In this document: piece by piece, positions 1-6,720 of the stretch
Layout: every line of letters starts with the position of its first letter
Numbering within the stretch: position 1 is the first letter of the stretch
Assembly (NCBI GenBank): GCA_019683625.1
Contig: JADGHY010000095.1
Coordinates: 1 to 7,703, forward strand
Direction: 5' to 3'
DNA from: Thermoflavifilum sp.
GTDB taxonomy: Bacteria > Bacteroidota > Bacteroidia > Chitinophagales > Chitinophagaceae
Length of the DNA: 7,703 nt
Translations under genes and position numbers: made by a program
The notes under the pieces: generated by a model
Databases searched by the model: none
Told to the model about the DNA's origin: nothing
The model's input: only the letters and a program-made list of their open reading frames with translations

Positions 1-56
1 AAATAATATGAAAGTAGGGCGGTGTTTGTGGCTTGAATTTGTGCTGGCGGGCTTAA

Positions 57-2033
57 TCAGTAGGTCAACAGGCGGAAGAGCACCTCTTCAAAACGAGCCC
101 GGGCAAGAAACTGGGCTTCGAGTGGTGCGGCAAAAGGCACGGGAGTATCTAAGCTGGCACAGCGCATGACCGGGGCATCAAGATAGGGGAAGCAGTGCTC
201 AACAATACGGGCGGCAATTTCGGCGCCGATGCCCCCCGTTAGGGTGTCTTCGTGGAAGACGAGTACTTTTCCGGTTTTTTTCACAGAACGCTCTATGGTA
301 GCCATATCCAACGGCAGCAGGCTTCGCAAATCAACGATTTCCATATCCACATCGGGATGGGCGGCCGCGTATTGGAGGGCCCAGTGTACGGCTGCGCCGT
401 AAGCCACAATCGTGCAGGCCTGTCCTTCAGCCACCACCCGGGCTTCGCCTATCGGAACGGCATAGTATCCTTCAGGCACCGGCCCCGAAACACTTCGGTA
501 TAAGGCTTTGTGTTCGAAAAACAATACCGGATTGGGATCTTCTATGGCCGCAATCAGCAAACCTTTGGCATCTTCCGGCAGAGCCGGGTAAACAATTTTC
601 AATCCGGGGACATGAAAAAACCAGGCTTCATTGCTCTGGGAATGAAAAGGCCCACCGCTAAGGCCTGCCCCCGTGGGCATGCGAATGACCACATCGGCTG
701 GTTGGCCCCATCGATAATGAATTTTAGCCAGGTTATTGACAATCTGATGAAAGGCACAGGACACAAAATCGGCATATTGCATTTCCACTATGGCCTTGAA
801 ATGCAGCACACTCAATCCCATTGCCGCACCCACGATGGCGCTTTCGCAAAGCGGCGTGTTCCTTACCCGTTCTTTTCCAAATCGGTCACATAGGCCTTCT
901 GTTACTTTGAACACTCCCCCATATTCGGCAATGTCTTGTCCCATTAAAATTAATTCCGGATGTTCTGCCATGGCCAATTCCAATGCTTCCCGGATGGCTT
1001 CGATAAACTTTTTTTCCGGAGCTTTTTCGCGCATAGCCAGGGGAAGCGGTGGTGTGGGGGCATATATATCGTTCAGCTCAGCTTGTACATTCGGCTGTGG
1101 AACATGAAACGCCTCAGTAAGTTGAAGTTCGGCTTCTATTCGTTGATGAAACTCCTGTTGAATCGCCTGGATATCCTGAGCAGTAAGGATATTTTCCTGC
1201 ATCAGAAAACGGGCGAATTGCTCTACGGGATCCTTTTTCTTCCAGGTCTCTATTAATTCGGTGGGCACATAGCGGGTACCGCTGGCTTCTTCATGCCCCC
1301 GCATCCGGAAGGTGATACATTCGATGAGCACGGGTTTATTTTCCTGAATGCAGTACTTCCGGGCTTCCTTCACGGCATGATAAACCTCCAGCACATTGTT
1401 GCCTTCTATGGTAAAGCCTTGCATACCGTAAGCAATAGCCCGGTCGGAGAGCCGTTTGCAACGATATTGTTCATCGACAGGCGTAGAAATGGCATATCCA
1501 TTGTTTTCAATCAGAAAGATTACGGGTAAATCCCATACGGCAGCCACATTCAGCGCTTCATGAAATTCTCCTTCGCTGGTGCCCCCCTCTCCGGTGAATA
1601 CGAGCGTGGCTTTCTGGTTTGATTTAAGTTTTTGGGCAAGGGCAATGCCATCGGCCACAGAAAGTTGGGTGCCCAGATGGGAAATCATCCCGAAGATATG
1701 ATGGGAGGAGCTGCCGAAATGGAAGGAACGCTCGCGCCCTTTGCTATATCCCTGCTGCAGGCCTTTCCATTGGGCAAATAGCCGATGAAGAGGCATACCC
1801 CGGGCAGTGAACACACCCAGATTGCGATGCAACGGCAGGATCCATTCATCGGCGTCCATGGCCAGCGTGGCGCCTACGGCTATGGCTTCTTGTCCTATGC
1901 CTGAAAACCATTTGCTGATTTTATTCTGCCTGAGCAGGATCAGCATTTTTTCCTCAATCATCCTTGGCCAGAGCAGCTGTTTGTACAGGTCAATCAACGT
2001 TTCATCAGCCAATTGCTTGCGATCGAAATACAT
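57..2033 (-). CDS. Fused E1 alpha/beta subunit of a 2-oxoacid (probably branched-chain) dehydrogenase
   Basis: This 658-residue protein should catalyse the thiamine-diphosphate-dependent decarboxylation step of a 2-oxoacid dehydrogenase complex and pass the acyl group to the lipoyl E2. The first half (about residues 10-320) is E1-alpha: HRNLG at 69-73, a ThDP/Mg motif GEG (148-150) followed 26 residues later by NN (177-178), and RGHEEASG at 245-252. The second half (about 341-658) is E1-beta: a pyrimidine-binding domain with E398 in CESAIVG and H464 in FHSQS, then a transketolase C-terminal domain. Separate subunits are usual in many bacteria; this single-chain form is familiar from Bacteroidota. 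The GEG form and the following NNGYAISTP resemble animal branched-chain E1-alpha, so I favour 2-oxoisovalerate-type substrates, but pyruvate is not excluded. The cytoplasmic enzyme starts at ATG 2033, 11 bases after the PF04020 gene. No E2 or E3 gene lies in the window. Confidence 0.93.
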   Translation of the reverse strand: MYFDRKQLADETLIDLYKQLLWPRMIEEKMLILLRQNKISKWFSGIGQEAIAVGATLAMDADEWILPLHRNLGVFTARGMPLHRLFAQWKGLQQGYSKGRERSFHFGSSSHHIFGMISHLGTQLSVADGIALAQKLKSNQKATLVFTGEGGTSEGEFHEALNVAAVWDLPVIFLIENNGYAISTPVDEQYRCKRLSDRAIAYGMQGFTIEGNNVLEVYHAVKEARKYCIQENKPVLIECITFRMRGHEEASGTRYVPTELIETWKKKDPVEQFARFLMQENILTAQDIQAIQQEFHQRIEAELQLTEAFHVPQPNVQAELNDIYAPTPPLPLAMREKAPEKKFIEAIREALELAMAEHPELILMGQDIAEYGGVFKVTEGLCDRFGKERVRNTPLCESAIVGAAMGLSVLHFKAIVEMQYADFVSCAFHQIVNNLAKIHYRWGQPADVVIRMPTGAGLSGGPFHSQSNEAWFFHVPGLKIVYPALPEDAKGLLIAAIEDPNPVLFFEHKALYRSVSGPVPEGYYAVPIGEARVVAEGQACTIVAYGAAVHWALQYAAAHPDVDMEIVDLRSLLPLDMATIERSVKKTGKVLVFHEDTLTGGIGAEIAARIVEHCFPYLDAPVMRCASLDTPVPFAAPLEAQFLARARFEEVLFRLLTY

Positions 2034-2044
2034 CTCCGTTTTAT

Positions 2045-2398
2045 TTACATCTCTCCTTCTGCCTGCCTGCGCTGGCTTTCAAAAAAAGAGGAAATCAACG
2101 AAAGAATAATGCTAAACAACAATGCCCACCAGAAACCATCGACCTGAAAACCGCTCACCAAATGGCTGGCCAGCAAAATCAAACAAGCATTTATCACCAG
2201 CAAAAACAACCCCAGGGTAAATACCGTGATGGGCAAGGTGAGAATGATCAGCAAAGGTTTGATGAAGGCGTTTAACAAGGCCAATACCAATGCAACCAGT
2301 ACTGCCGTAATAAAATTATCCAGATGTACGCCCGGTAAAAGATACGACGTGATTAATACGGCAAGGCCAGATACCAATATACGGGCAATAAACCGCAC
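2045..2398 (-). CDS. PF04020 (phage_holin_4_2 / YvlD-like) four-helix membrane protein
   Basis: This is a small, very hydrophobic inner-membrane protein with about four transmembrane helices, the first being RFIARILVSGLAVLITSYLL. The central LNAFIKPLLIILTLPITV and the following GLFLLVINA are the hallmark of PF04020. The family name mentions phage holin, but members are mostly chromosomal proteins of unknown function, and nothing here suggests a prophage. The frame contains no ATG apart from the final codon and none upstream before a stop at 2471-2473. Two starts are possible: TTG at 2422 (125 residues) or GTG at 2398 (117 residues). I chose GTG because family members generally begin at the residues just before the first helix, giving MRFIARIL, and because an A-rich stretch precedes it. 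The tail after the fourth helix (ESQRRQAEGEM) is polar. It lies 11 bases before the E1 gene. Confidence 0.85.
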   Translation of the reverse strand: MRFIARILVSGLAVLITSYLLPGVHLDNFITAVLVALVLALLNAFIKPLLIILTLPITVFTLGLFLLVINACLILLASHLVSGFQVDGFWWALLFSIILSLISSFFESQRRQAEGEM

Positions 2399-2431
2399 CG
2401 GAATAGTTTTTTGAAAAAGCAATATAAGAAA

Positions 2432-2457
2432 ATGCCAGATTATATCAGGCCTGGCAT
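2432..2457 (-). terminator. Hairpin between the M16 partner gene and the PF04020 gene
   Basis: The arms ATGCCAG (2432-2438) and CTGGCAT (2451-2457) form a perfect 7-bp stem with a 12-base loop, in the 65-base gap after the M16 gene stop. Read on the minus strand, the second arm is followed only by TTTTC, so as an intrinsic terminator it is weak. It may instead partly uncouple the downstream two genes or protect an mRNA end. The loop contains TATAAT on the minus strand, which I do not take as a promoter in this phylum. Confidence 0.35.
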
Positions 2458-2487
2458 CGGTTGTTTGTCGTTACTATGCTGCAGCAG

Positions 2488-3786
2488 CTAAAATACCACA
2501 ACTTCATAGAACAATTCCGGAAGCAAATAGCGCCTGGCCACGTCCAGCAATGCTTCACTGGTGGCTGTTTTAAAGGTATGTATTTGCCGGCGATGATCCT
2601 CGTCGGTTTGCCCCCTCAGGATCAGGCTCCGCCATTTCTTGATTTGCTGGATGGGGCCATCAAACCTGCCCAGCAGCACCCCAATCAAATAATTTTTTAC
2701 CACCTGCAACTCCTCATCTGATACTGGCTCACTGGTCAGGCGGTGAAATTCACGGTAGATTTCCTCTGTGGTAGCTTTGGCTACCTGCCGGCCCACTTCC
2801 GCAGCAATCAGCCAGGAGGCATATTGCCCATCATACGGATAAACCAACGAATAAATCCCATACGTGTATCCTTTTTCTTCGCGGATATTGCTCATGAGCC
2901 GGGAACCAAAATAGCCGCCCAAAATGGTATTTAACAGGAGAAGCAGGTTAAAATCAGCATGCTCATATCCGGGCAATATCCTGGCCATGCGAACTGCTGC
3001 CTGAACAGCCTGTTCATCAATGGTTTTGCTGAGCTGATGGCTGGAGGCCGTCTCAGGTGCAGGAATCACGGGCCTGGCCGGGGAGCTTTGCGGGGAATTT
3101 TGCCCAAAATATTGATTCAGCAGGTTGATGAATTGATCTTCAATTTTACCGGCCATGAAAATTTTAGCCGCAGGAAGAACATAATGGCGACGATGAAATT
3201 GCTGCAACATTTCACGGTTCAGGCTGTCGTAGTCAGCCTCCTGTTCATACCGGCCGTATGGATGTTTGGGGCCAAACAATACTTCATCCATCAGCTTGTC
3301 GGCCACGAAATCTGATTTTTTCATATTGATCCGCAGCTGTTGCTTCTTGGTTTCCTGATAGAGGTGAATTTCTTCCTCAGGAAAAACGGGATCGGTGATG
3401 ATTTCCCATAAAACCGGTAATAATTTGGGCAAATGCTTGCTTAACATGTACACCCCAAAGCCGGCCACCTGGGATTCGGTGTAGGCATCCAGAAAAGTAC
3501 CATAAAAATCAATGAGCTCATCCAGTTCCCGGGCCGAGTGTGTTGATGTTCCGTGTTTCATCAGCGCATTGGTTGCCGAAGCTTCCAGGACATGTGACGT
3601 AAACACCTCTCCGGCAGGAAACACAATATCCAGATGTACGGTTTCATAATGATCGGCCCGCAGCACATAAACGGGTACACCATTATCTAACAGGATGCGT
3701 TCATAGGGAGTGAGTTTCACGTCAAAAGCTACAGGAGCCGTGATGGGCGGGCGTTGGGTGCGATCTGCAATCAGGGTGGAAGACAT
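2488..3786 (-). CDS. M16 peptidase family, non-catalytic partner subunit (R/Y pair, no HxxEH)
   Basis: This 432-residue protein has the two-domain M16 (pitrilysin/processing-peptidase) fold. Where the active family has HxxEH, it reads TNALM (about 72-76), so all zinc ligands are gone and it should not be a peptidase by itself. The C-terminal half keeps the substrate-anchoring pair R302 and Y309 in NIREEKGYTYGIYS, spaced seven residues apart as in active M16 enzymes. In known two-chain M16B enzymes one chain supplies zinc and the other the R/Y pair, which is the likely role here. There is no signal peptide or membrane helix, so it is predicted cytoplasmic. ATG 3786 is clear and lies 28 bases after the catalytic subunit gene; the equal length of the two proteins fits an origin by duplication. 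The substrate is unknown; peptide or protein-fragment clearance is a family-level guess. Confidence 0.92.
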   Translation of the reverse strand: MSSTLIADRTQRPPITAPVAFDVKLTPYERILLDNGVPVYVLRADHYETVHLDIVFPAGEVFTSHVLEASATNALMKHGTSTHSARELDELIDFYGTFLDAYTESQVAGFGVYMLSKHLPKLLPVLWEIITDPVFPEEEIHLYQETKKQQLRINMKKSDFVADKLMDEVLFGPKHPYGRYEQEADYDSLNREMLQQFHRRHYVLPAAKIFMAGKIEDQFINLLNQYFGQNSPQSSPARPVIPAPETASSHQLSKTIDEQAVQAAVRMARILPGYEHADFNLLLLLNTILGGYFGSRLMSNIREEKGYTYGIYSLVYPYDGQYASWLIAAEVGRQVAKATTEEIYREFHRLTSEPVSDEELQVVKNYLIGVLLGRFDGPIQQIKKWRSLILRGQTDEDHRRQIHTFKTATSEALLDVARRYLLPELFYEVVVF

Positions 3787-3814
3787 GGCTTTTTTATTTT
3801 TCGATTCAATGAGG

Positions 3815-5113
3815 TTATTGCTGAGGTTGGGCTACAGGATGATCTGTATGCTGTGCGGCCGTACAGGATGGATGCATTGCCTGGCTCAGATAGTATAACA
3901 CATTGGCCTTTTGCTCTTGAAAAAGCTGTTGAGCCAGCTGTTGCACGGCATCTGTGGATACGGCTTCAAAGCGATGCATTTGTTCATTGATCCATTCGGC
4001 TTTTCCCAGCCATTCAAAAAAAGCCAGGTTAATAGCCCGGCCCAGCAGACTGGTTTCTTCAAAGGCAAAAAGGCTTTCCAGTTTATTTTTGGCCTTTTGC
4101 AATTCCTGTTCGGGAATTTTGTTTGCCTGCACCTCCTGAACAACATCCCAAATAGCTTTTTCGGCTTGTTCCGGAGTAATGCCCTGCAATAATTTTCCTT
4201 CGATGACAAGCAGGCCGGGGTCGGCACTTTCCAGCACATAAGCATGAATCTGGCTGAAATATTTTTTTTCTTTGACCAGCTGCTGATGCAAACGCGATGA
4301 TTCTCCCTCACCCAGGATTTGTGCCAGGAGTTCGGTGGCATAATAGGCTTCGTCCAGGCGTGCGCACATGGGGAAAGCCATATACAAAGCGTCGGCAGGA
4401 ACATCTTTGCATACCGTACGCGTGCGTTTGGCCCGTTGTTCAGGTTCCTGCGGCAGTTGACGATGATAAGGCGCTCCTGCGGGAATATCGCCAAACCATT
4501 TTTCAATGAGCGGTTTCACTTCCTGACAGCGTATGCCGCCGGCAACCACCAGAATGGCATGATTGGGCCGGTAATGCTTGTAAAAAAAAGCTTTTACATC
4601 TTCAAGCCGCGCTTGTTCAATATGCGCAAGCTCTTTCCCGATCGTCATCCAGCGATAGGGGTGCACCTGATAAGCCATTTCCCGGAGAATCTGCCAAACA
4701 TCTCCATAGGGCTTATTGAGGTAATGTTCTTTAAATTCTTCGCAGACTACTTTGCGTTGTACATCCAGGTTTTTTTCGCTGAAATCCAGTTCCAGCATCC
4801 GATCGCTCTCCAGCCATAGGGCCGTTTCCACATTCACCGCTGGCAGCTTGATGTAGTAATTGGTGATATCGTTGTTGGTAAACGCATTATTTTCTCCTCC
4901 TGCACGCTGCACTTCCTGATCATAATCGGGAATATGCTTAGAACCACCAAACATGAGGTGCTCAAAAAGATGGGCAAACCCGGTTTTTTCGGGGTCTTCA
5001 TCCCGGGCACCCACGTTGTACAGGACATTTACGACCACATAAGCCGTGTGGGGATCTTCATGAACCAGGACTTTCAAGCCATTGGATAGGGTAAATCTTT
5101 CAAACTGAATCAT
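3815..5113 (-). CDS. M16 zinc metallopeptidase, catalytic subunit
   Basis: This is the active member of the M16 pair, a zinc endopeptidase of the pitrilysin/processing-peptidase family. The inverted zinc motif is intact: H48-L-F-E51-H52 in GFAHLFEHLMFGGS, with the third ligand probably E126 in VVCEEF. Family landmarks GGENNAFTNNDITNYY (72-87) and NKPYG (133-137) are also present. At the position of the R/Y pair it reads KEKKYFSQ (281-288), with no Arg or matching Tyr, so the substrate-anchoring residues must come from the neighbouring non-catalytic protein. The frame is open to a TTG at 5149, but ATG 5113 starts exactly at the usual MIQFERFTLSNGLKVLV, giving 432 residues, the same as its partner. 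No signal peptide is visible. The last 20 or so residues are rich in Gln, His and Pro and look like a loose tail. It sits 45 bases after the aspartyl protease paralogue. Confidence 0.94.
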   Translation of the reverse strand: MIQFERFTLSNGLKVLVHEDPHTAYVVVNVLYNVGARDEDPEKTGFAHLFEHLMFGGSKHIPDYDQEVQRAGGENNAFTNNDITNYYIKLPAVNVETALWLESDRMLELDFSEKNLDVQRKVVCEEFKEHYLNKPYGDVWQILREMAYQVHPYRWMTIGKELAHIEQARLEDVKAFFYKHYRPNHAILVVAGGIRCQEVKPLIEKWFGDIPAGAPYHRQLPQEPEQRAKRTRTVCKDVPADALYMAFPMCARLDEAYYATELLAQILGEGESSRLHQQLVKEKKYFSQIHAYVLESADPGLLVIEGKLLQGITPEQAEKAIWDVVQEVQANKIPEQELQKAKNKLESLFAFEETSLLGRAINLAFFEWLGKAEWINEQMHRFEAVSTDAVQQLAQQLFQEQKANVLYYLSQAMHPSCTAAQHTDHPVAQPQQ

Positions 5114-5158
5114 AGGAAATTGATTGAAAACGAATATGCAATTTAGCAAACCTTGGGC

Positions 5159-6124
5159 TTATCGGCTAAACTGGCTGTTGGGTTCCAGATATAGTTCGTG
5201 CTGCGAAAGGTTAAAGATTAAGTTAAACTGTCGCCAGACTTCATTGCCTATAGCCCCGGCAATTTCCCGATCCGGATTGCCATCATCTACATCGGGTGAA
5301 TAACTTCCCGGCACATTGCGCAGATGGTATCGCCCGATGATCAATGCCGTAAGCACGCCATTGAAATAATCAATGGTCTTCAGCATGTCTTTTACGGGCC
5401 ATTCGCCTGTCCGTTGCAGGAAAGCCTCGTCAATCCGATATTTCCTCACATAGGGAGCATTGAACAGGACTCCGTAATTCCCACCCAGCGTCACATGATA
5501 CCAGCTTTTGAGGGTATTGCCATTGGCAAAAGGCAAGGCGGCCTGAATGATGGGTGTGAAAAAATTCAGCTCCATGCGCAATACCTCTCCTTTTTTGCTG
5601 TAAGGGAATGGGCCGGGATTATACAACACCAGCCTGTGGTGGTCATAATCCACCATCACCGTATAGTCGGCCAACAACGGATAACCCAGGATGCCATCAA
5701 CAGGCATGGGGCCTGTCTCGCCGGCAGGCGGGCCTGCCTGCAGGGCTTTCAGATCTTCCAGGTAAAAGGATGGCCTGTTGAGCTTTGCCGAGCCTAACTG
5801 CAACTTGGGCAATTCGGCCACGGGAAGGTAGGTCATTCCATCGGCCAGTCCGCTGATACCCGCCTTTTTGGTGGGATTGATTTTCCACAAGGCGGCGTAG
5901 CTTGCATCTAAAATATTCATCTCGCAGCCGCTGTCAAAAATAAAATTCAAGGTATCCTGATCATACGGGTGGATGACGCCTCTGATGAAAATATGCAATC
6001 CATCGTAGCGAAAAGGCAGCACAGCCACCGGCCTGATGCGTTGAGGCTGTGCCAATACTACGGACAGGCATCCGAACAACAACCAGCCGATGCCTATCGT
6101 GCAGATGCGGAGGGGACGGCTCAT
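5159..6124 (-). CDS. Secreted retropepsin-like aspartyl protease paralogue with degenerate second active site
   Basis: This 321-residue exported protein starts with a signal peptide (hydrophobic about 8-25, likely cut after VLA before QPQ; C19 is not in a good lipobox). Domain 1 has the retropepsin pattern: DTLNFIFDSG with D64-S65-G66, then DGILGYPLL (143-151). Domain 2 repeats the fold, ending in AGAIGNEVWRQFNLIFN, but aligned with its upstream neighbour the second DTG has become T212-L213-G214. A two-site single-chain aspartic protease would therefore have only one catalytic Asp; it may dimerise, pair with the neighbour, or be an inactive binding protein. It is clearly a tandem paralogue of the upstream gene: both have DTLNFI followed by D(S/T)G, matching domain 2 spacing, and RNVP. 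It stops where the neighbour's PDZ begins. Its ATG overlaps the neighbour's stop as ATGA, implying coupled translation. The substrate is unknown. Confidence 0.85.
   Translation of the reverse strand: MSRPLRICTIGIGWLLFGCLSVVLAQPQRIRPVAVLPFRYDGLHIFIRGVIHPYDQDTLNFIFDSGCEMNILDASYAALWKINPTKKAGISGLADGMTYLPVAELPKLQLGSAKLNRPSFYLEDLKALQAGPPAGETGPMPVDGILGYPLLADYTVMVDYDHHRLVLYNPGPFPYSKKGEVLRMELNFFTPIIQAALPFANGNTLKSWYHVTLGGNYGVLFNAPYVRKYRIDEAFLQRTGEWPVKDMLKTIDYFNGVLTALIIGRYHLRNVPGSYSPDVDDGNPDREIAGAIGNEVWRQFNLIFNLSQHELYLEPNSQFSR
5712..5744. repeat. Palindromic GC-rich element inside the aspartyl protease paralogue
   Basis: Within the gene lies GGCAGGCGGGCCTGCC (5723-5738), two 7-base inverted arms around GG, flanked by CCTG and CAGG ends. 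It encodes part of the Gly/Pro-rich stretch AGPPAGETGPM (residues 130-140), exactly where this protein is six residues longer than its tandem paralogue between matching landmarks (F120 to D143 versus F130 to D147). This looks like a small in-frame insertion of a palindromic repeat. Part of it, GCCTGCCTGC, also occurs at 2061-2070 near the end of the PF04020 gene. Membership in a genome-wide repeat family cannot be judged from one window. Confidence 0.4.
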
Positions 6125-6720
6125 AAAAAACTCTTGATGCGCAAGTATTTAATCATCAATTCGTGGTCACGCATGATAATGATGCGCACATGCGTGCCCG
6201 GGTTTTTCAACAGCTGAATATATTCCTGAATATTTCCGCTAAAATTATTCCCAATTGCCAGGATAATATCTCCGGGCTGAAAACCGGCTTTATCGGCCGG
6301 CGAACCCGGAATCACATTGGTTACCCGAATCTTTCCATCTAACAAATAAAAAGAAAGTCCCGTGTAAGAATAATCAAAGGGATCGTGGATATGCTGATTG
6401 GGAGAGAGAAAAATTTCTTTTGCCGGATAGTTTAATACAATATTAAACCGGCGCAAAAGTTCGTTGCCAATGATGCCCCCCGCAAACGGATAGTTGGTGA
6501 TATTGGAAATATCGTCGAACATCAGGGCGGGCACATTGCGAAAGCTATATTCTCCAATCCTTATCTCCTTCATGGTGGTAATGCGCATTTCCATTTTGCC
6601 CAAAAGGCCCTGAGCCTCCGTGCGATAGATTTTTTTTCGTTTGCTGCGTTTGTGCGGCAGCAAATCAAAGTCTTTCACAAATTGATTATTCAGCAACAGG
6701 CAAAGGCCGGCACCGGTATC
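6121..6720 (-). CDS. C-terminal part of frameshifted aspartyl protease: second DTG domain plus PDZ
   Basis: This frame has no plausible start of its own: it begins in mid-domain with DTGAGLCLLLNNQFV directly after the homopolymer, and the first ATG lies about 40 codons in. It is the continuation of the gene starting at 7358. It carries the second retropepsin domain, with catalytic DTG (Asp codon 6718-6720) and the closing AGGIIGNELLRRFNIVLN. A PDZ domain then fills the last 75 or so residues, with GKIRVTNVIPGSPADKAGF and the carboxylate-binding-loop region followed by PGDIILAIG. PDZ domains bind exposed C-termini or stretches of misfolded or target proteins, so the intact protein would be an envelope protease with a substrate-selecting module. 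Both DTG motifs would be present in the rejoined protein of about 411-412 residues, so there is little sign of decay other than the frameshift. The stop overlaps the start of the next gene (ATGA). Confidence 0.82.
   Translation of the reverse strand, partial: DTGAGLCLLLNNQFVKDFDLLPHKRSKRKKIYRTEAQGLLGKMEMRITTMKEIRIGEYSFRNVPALMFDDISNITNYPFAGGIIGNELLRRFNIVLNYPAKEIFLSPNQHIHDPFDYSYTGLSFYLLDGKIRVTNVIPGSPADKAGFQPGDIILAIGNNFSGNIQEYIQLLKNPGTHVRIIIMRDHELMIKYLRIKSFL

Noticed and set aside
2045..2422. Prophage or lysis cassette suggested by the holin family name
   Set aside because: PF04020 proteins are ordinary chromosomal membrane proteins; no phage genes are nearby and the neighbours are metabolic and peptidase genes.
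2442..2447. TATAAT on the minus strand as a promoter for the PF04020 gene
   Set aside because: It lies in the hairpin loop, and Bacteroidota promoters use TAnnTTTG; no -33 TTG is placed suitably.
3886..4506. Second minus-strand frame of 206 codons overlapping the M16 catalytic gene
   Set aside because: It lies wholly inside the M16 gene in another frame and has a Lys/Arg/Asn/Pro-rich composition typical of a shadow frame.
4319..4819. Plus-strand open frame of 166 codons opposite the M16 catalytic gene
   Set aside because: It is antisense to strongly conserved M16 sequence, with no recognisable motif or start signal.
5114..5149. Longer M16 catalytic protein starting at TTG 5149
   Set aside because: The extra 12 residues match nothing in the family, and ATG 5113 gives the usual N-terminus.
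5324..5797. Plus-strand open frame of 157 codons opposite the aspartyl protease paralogue
   Set aside because: It is fully antisense to a gene with a signal peptide and clear family motifs; its translation resembles no family and is a frame shadow.
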